Assembly: GCA_013398615.1 (NCBI GenBank)
Contig: VZSR01003806.1
Span: 14,478,452-14,542,451 of the forward strand
Source of the DNA: Brachypodius melanocephalos
Taxonomy: Eukaryota > Chordata > Aves > Passeriformes > Pycnonotidae
DNA: 64,000 nt
Direction of reading: 5' to 3'
Under the pieces are notes generated by a model. It did no database searches, was not told the origin of the DNA, and saw only the letters and a list, made by a program, of their open reading frames with translations. A program made the position numbers and the translations under genes. Shown here piece after piece: positions 59,546 through 64,000 of this stretch (positions are counted from its first letter, which is position 1; each line of letters begins with the position of its first letter).

Positions 59546-62500
59546 TATGGAAAGGGAGAATCAGAAGTTCTTTCCTTTGCTCATTGTCAGAGGATTCAAG
59601 AAAATAAAGCAAAAGCACAGTATCATTGCCCTGAGCTACTAAAGCTTTGATAATGGGAGAGCTGATGATATATGGTAAGTACTGACTGGATAAATTTAAA
59701 AAAGTAAGAAAGCCGAAGCAACAAAACATCTGTGGGTAAGTTAGTGAAAATAAAGCTACCTAAAATTCCCACATCTCTCTCCATTAAATGCTTATCATCA
59801 TGTGAGGGATGAATCACTGAAATATGTTAGAGCACTTGTTACTTGGAGGGCATCTTTGTTGACAAGCAAATTGCATACAGTCTGAGCCTTTGTGGTTGAA
59901 GTCAGCATGCTCTCTTCATTCTCAGAGGGAAAATGAAGTACGACAGAGAATTCCTGATGTGTCTGGAATGGAAACAAAAGAGTGTATAAGCTAAAAGGAT
60001 TACTTGACATGCACAAAAATGTACATTTATTACTTTATTGCAGCATATCTTGAGGTCACTAGCTTTAGGATTGATGCTACTACTAGCTTATGCAAATACA
60101 CTTTCTGTTGACTTATTTTCTCTTTGTAAGTTTAATCATCTGGTGCTTTGGGGCTTAAACTGGTAAGTAATCCATGATCCTACCATCTCTGTATCCATAT
60201 TCTGTAGGTAGACAAACCCTGGAAGGGAACTCTGCTTTATTGTAGGACAATTTATCCCATATTTAATTCAAGGAATGTGAGTAAAGGAGTCTTGGTTACA
60301 TTTAAAGAATTATGCTGACCTTAATTTGTGTGGATGAGTCCAAAAAGAACAGAGAGCTGTAGAGGGGGAGTCCAACCTGCTAAATAGTGCCCAATACAGT
60401 GAAATCTCAGCTTGGAGTTCATGGGCACAAAAATAATAAAAATTAAAATGAATTAAGGTCTTTGTATTCGTCCCAGGACATGCAAGTTTCCTTCTATTAC
60501 CTGTTGTAAAGGCAGTGACTTTTGGCTGCCTCTGCAGTATTCCCTCAGGTTTGCAAAGGGGCAAATCTATGGCCACACTGGGAATAAGTCAGAACAGAAA
60601 AGAGAAAAGAAGCACATCAGTGAGGTGTGGGGGATGTTTGGGTCAAATAGAGACATGTTGACCTGTGAAGCAAATTTCAGGTTAGAGCTTGAGTGGTGCC
60701 TTCTGAATTGTCTGCACTGAAAAAACAGGAGGTCTCATGTCTTTAAATTGTTGTAAGCAGTATGAATATATCTCAGATTGCTGGGGCTCATTTATTCTTA
60801 GGAAATGATAGCACTGTCCAGACAGAGATAGTATGTTATGCTTATTAATTAAAGGAGGATTTTAAAAATAAAAATCACACTTCATCCTGAAAAATTTTAA
60901 AATATTCTTATAGAAGTAATACATTTTACAGACAGACAGTGGAAGAGATTAGCAATTCTTCCTCTCTTTCTTTCATACATATACTTGGCAAGGACTCCTT
61001 GTACCAATGCTGATCATACATTTTCTGTGGCAACTATGTTTTTATAGATTTTTTCTGCTGTTAAAAAAGCAAATTTGATTTAAATTTTGTAACAGATCTC
61101 TGAAAGAACAGTGGGTGTTCATAGAAAATTTGCATCTTATGCTAAGTTTCTTTGGGAAAGGAAAAAATGTGAAAAATATTCAACTTGCTCTTTATGGCAT
61201 AGAGACAATTCTGTGGGCACCTTTTGTATAGTCAGTCATTCTGTCACTATCATCCTCCTGTGACTTTGTCTTTCACACAGTAATAGAGAAAAAAGAAATA
61301 CAGTTTAAAGGTAGGAAAATGTGAACACAACTGTTACACTGGCAGGATGTCTCGAGGTAAGTGCATTGGCAGAAACTGCATTTAACTTCCTTTAAATTGA
61401 CTAGATTTCAAGATGAAAGTTTCCCATTAGTGCCTGAAATTAATGTGTCATTCAGTTTTCAAATGACAAAACACCATACAGCTAGGAAGAAAAGAAGATG
61501 CAAGAGGGAAGAAGTATAAAAAGAAAGAAGAGTAAAAGCCACCACTCCATGATGACTGAGACTGTGAATCAGGCTGCCAGCTGTCAGGGTGGGTAACCTC
61601 TGGCCCCCAAGATTCAGGAAGAGGGATGGACCTTCAGTTTGACATTTATGTCAAGTGAGAATGAAGCCGAGTCCAAAGCAACCCACACTGTTGTGCGTTC
61701 GTGTTGGAAATGTGTCTCTTGTTAGGGTGTTCTTGGAGATCACTGCATCTGGATTAATGTTCAGGGGAACAAGTCCTTCACTGAAGAGCAGAACTTGTGT
61801 GAGAACAGGTGCTATAATCAATATTGTGTTCTGGTAAGAACTGCCCACTGACAACCCTTCTGCCTTGGGTATGCAAAATTGAGACACATGGATGGCTGAC
61901 TCTTCCCTCTTGCTTATGGAGAAACTAACTTAGAGAAATTACATACAGCTATGCTTTAATGCAGTGAGGTTTGAAAAATGATTTTCCATACCAATTGAAA
62001 CCCACATTCTTGCCTTCAATTTATTATTTTTAGTCTAGCAACAACCATATTAAAAATAAGAAAAATAGTCTTGAAGAGAGTATTTAAAAACAACAAAAAA
62101 AAAATGGAGAGAAGGAACACACACAAAATCCCTTCTCATGTAATATTAATACTGAACAACTGGCTCAAGTTATTCATGGCAATAAATGCCAATAAAAAAA
62201 TAACAATATAGACTGGCATATACCAGAATATTCTTTTTCTGATCTCGAGGCAGAAATATGCTATGAATTCTCATTTAGGATTTATTTTATTCAGCAAAAG
62301 TAGATACCTAGTAGGAGGGTTATAAGTCAAAATTCTGATTTTCTGCTCATTTTTTGGAGTAAACTAGAAGCATCTTCCCTTAAATCAGTGAAATTTCACC
62401 TTTTAAAACCAAGGGGAGAAATAACAAGAAAACACATGAAGATATGTTATTCAGAAGACTGAATCTTGTCCTCTTTAATAGTACACAGGATGTGACCCAC

Positions 62501-64000
62501 AGGAGTTTGCAAAACTGGTAGGAGCAACACGTTTGAAAACAAAATAATAATCTTGTGTTTCTCCCTGTCCAATTTTTTAGTTTTTATGGAAATATTTTAA
62601 TCCAACTAGAATGAACTTTCAGTTAAATCACTCTTCTAAAATGTTTTGTTTTGATACAATTGTCTAAACAGTGCTAGCAGTTTAATAAAACTCTCACTGA
62701 TGAGGCCTTACTTGGTAAAGAATTGTCAAATATTAACTCATAAAGAGCTCTCCCCCATTTTTGCCCAAAGCTTGTTCATGCTCACAAGCACAAAATTAAA
62801 CAGCAAAAAAATACAGCAACACATAATACTACTCAAGTTGTTCTCATCATATTGTCACCTGTTAAATCACAAAACATTCCCCAAAGAAGGGAAATATCCT
62901 TGTCTCCAAGCATGGGAGGGAAGCTGAAGTCAGGAAACAAGTTGCCACTTGTCAGGTGCCACTCAAAGTCACAGCAAGGCAGAAATGAGCCCCTGGGAAA
63001 AGCATTACTGCCATGACTTCCTTTTATTTATGGCCAGAATTCATATTCATACATCCTAAATCCAGAGCAGTGTCTCATCCAAAACAATAAAAAGCCATTT
63101 GCATCAAAGAAATGAGAAACTGCCAACCTCACTTTACAGGTTGTGGTATGGTGTGAACACTGGTCATACAGCAGGGCCATGGAAAAACACACTGGAATTG
63201 ATGAAAGAATAAAAGACTAATTTATGTGTAGAGTTGTGTTTGGTAGACAACTAATAGGAATCTGGCAAAAAAAATTGTATTTCACAGCCTTCCATTGTGT
63301 TTTCACTCATTGCTGATCTCACATGGCATGAACAGTACCTGCAATCAGTGTGGGATGAAGACACAGCCCTGGATACTGTTGGTGGTTCTGGTGGGAAGCA
63401 CTGGGCAGATGCTGCTTCTGCCAGCCTGGAGCAGGCAAAAATGCCCTGACACCAGGGTGTTGGTTCCATCCATCTGGGTGTTTGTCTAAAGCTGGGAAAA
63501 CCACACAGCTTGGTAAGGATCACCCAAGTCTCCCCAATGCCAGGATGAGGTGTGATTTGCATGGCACTGCCAAAAAGACAGATATGATTTACTGTCATAA
63601 AATAGGCTGCACTGATCAAGTGTAGTGCTGCCCTGCAGATACTCCCAGGCATCATCAGTCACAGGGCTTGAGTATTCTATTGACCATGTTCTTATTTCTT
63701 GATCCCCTTTTTCACTATCCTTGCATCTCCCTTCCTCCTCCAAGATGAGTGAATTACTTTTCCTACTCTCTGGGTTTCTTACAGCCATATTTAATTTAAG
63801 TATTTCTGATAACTTTATGTAGGTAATAGCAGCCTAGTATGATATTATTGATATGTTAACTGAGGTGCTTCCAAAGCTTCCTCTTGAAACTTTTTCCCAG
63901 TAAAAGGTCCCCAAAGGTCCCCTACAATTATATTTGAGGTCTGGCTGCTTCTTACATAACTCTGCCTTAACTACATGGGAACTCCATTTATTCCTCACAG
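59546..64000. other. Mostly unique AT-rich DNA to the window end
   Basis: An A-run lies at about 62094-62103. Frames at 61651-61887 (minus, 78 codons) and 63251-63655 (minus, 134 codons, over a GC-richer patch at about 63290-63560) have no domain or splice support. Near 63082-63109 a SOX-like ACAAT, an octamer ATTTGCAT and a TCF-like ATCAAAG sit within 28 bp, but this may be chance. Confidence 0.4.

Noticed and set aside
63082..63109. SOX/OCT/TCF composite enhancer
   Set aside because: Three short motif matches within 28 bp, but their spacing is not that of a known composite element and such words are frequent in AT-rich DNA. Mentioned only in the region note.
63251..63655. 134-codon minus frame near the window end
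   Set aside because: It lies on a GC-richer patch where stops are scarce. Overlapping frames are open on both strands, and no domain or splice sites are convincing.
1..64000. CRISPR arrays, tRNA or rRNA genes, bacterial operons or phage
   Set aside because: No regularly spaced repeats, no tRNA-like B-box with paired stems, no rRNA blocks and no long ORFs. Composition and CR1 content are those of a bird nuclear genome.

Overview
This window reads as vertebrate nuclear DNA from a bird. The main evidence is a set of decayed CR1 (chicken repeat 1) LINE copies on both strands. Several end in the CR1-type 3' terminus, tandem ATTCTATG-like units (10956-10973, 42287-42300), with no poly-A tail. No Alu, L1 or B-type SINE is visible, and the DNA is AT-rich with few CpGs. 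A songbird or other neoavian is plausible, but the sequence alone does not settle it. Nothing looks bacterial: no long ORFs, operons, ribosome binding sites, CRISPR array or tRNA.

I find no protein-coding gene I can name. The longest open frame is 175 codons (47289-47816) and the rest are 60-147 codons, about what chance gives in AT-rich DNA plus CR1 remnants and low-complexity tracts. The window is most likely an intergenic stretch or the inside of a very long intron. Three non-repeat open frames are kept as weak candidates: 5137-5391 (minus, flanked by AG and GT, 255 bp), 17788-17983 (minus, one strong membrane-spanning run after a fair splice acceptor), and 47289-47816 (plus, Cys/His-rich, GC-rich).

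Layout. 1-9.5 kb: AT-rich DNA with a minus CR1 end (2040-2250), a possible conserved regulatory block (2455-2660), a TCTA microsatellite (4654-4741), an A49 tract (5073-5121) beside the first candidate exon, and an old CR1-like end (8202-8331). 9.5-11 kb: two abutting plus-strand CR1 copies. 11-20 kb: mostly unique, with a minus CR1 (14147-14697), a GC-rich patch (15365-15600) and the membrane-segment ORF. 20.53-20.72 kb: a long imperfect inverted repeat, the most distinctive structure here. 23.87-24.23 kb: a minus CR1 with an A35 tract grown inside it. 24-41 kb: mostly unique, with CR1 pieces at 32390, 35855 and 39640. 41.7-45.2 kb: a CR1-dense cluster of at least four copies of different age. 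43.9 and 46.1 kb: a 47-bp near-identical direct repeat. 47-64 kb: unique DNA with several GC-richer patches and simple repeats.

Functionally the window looks like a passive record of several generations of CR1 activity, small local duplications and slippage at A/T tracts. I did not find a convincing new multi-gene system. The observations most worth following are the 20.5-kb hairpin, the 47-bp repeat and the A-tract growth inside CR1 copies.
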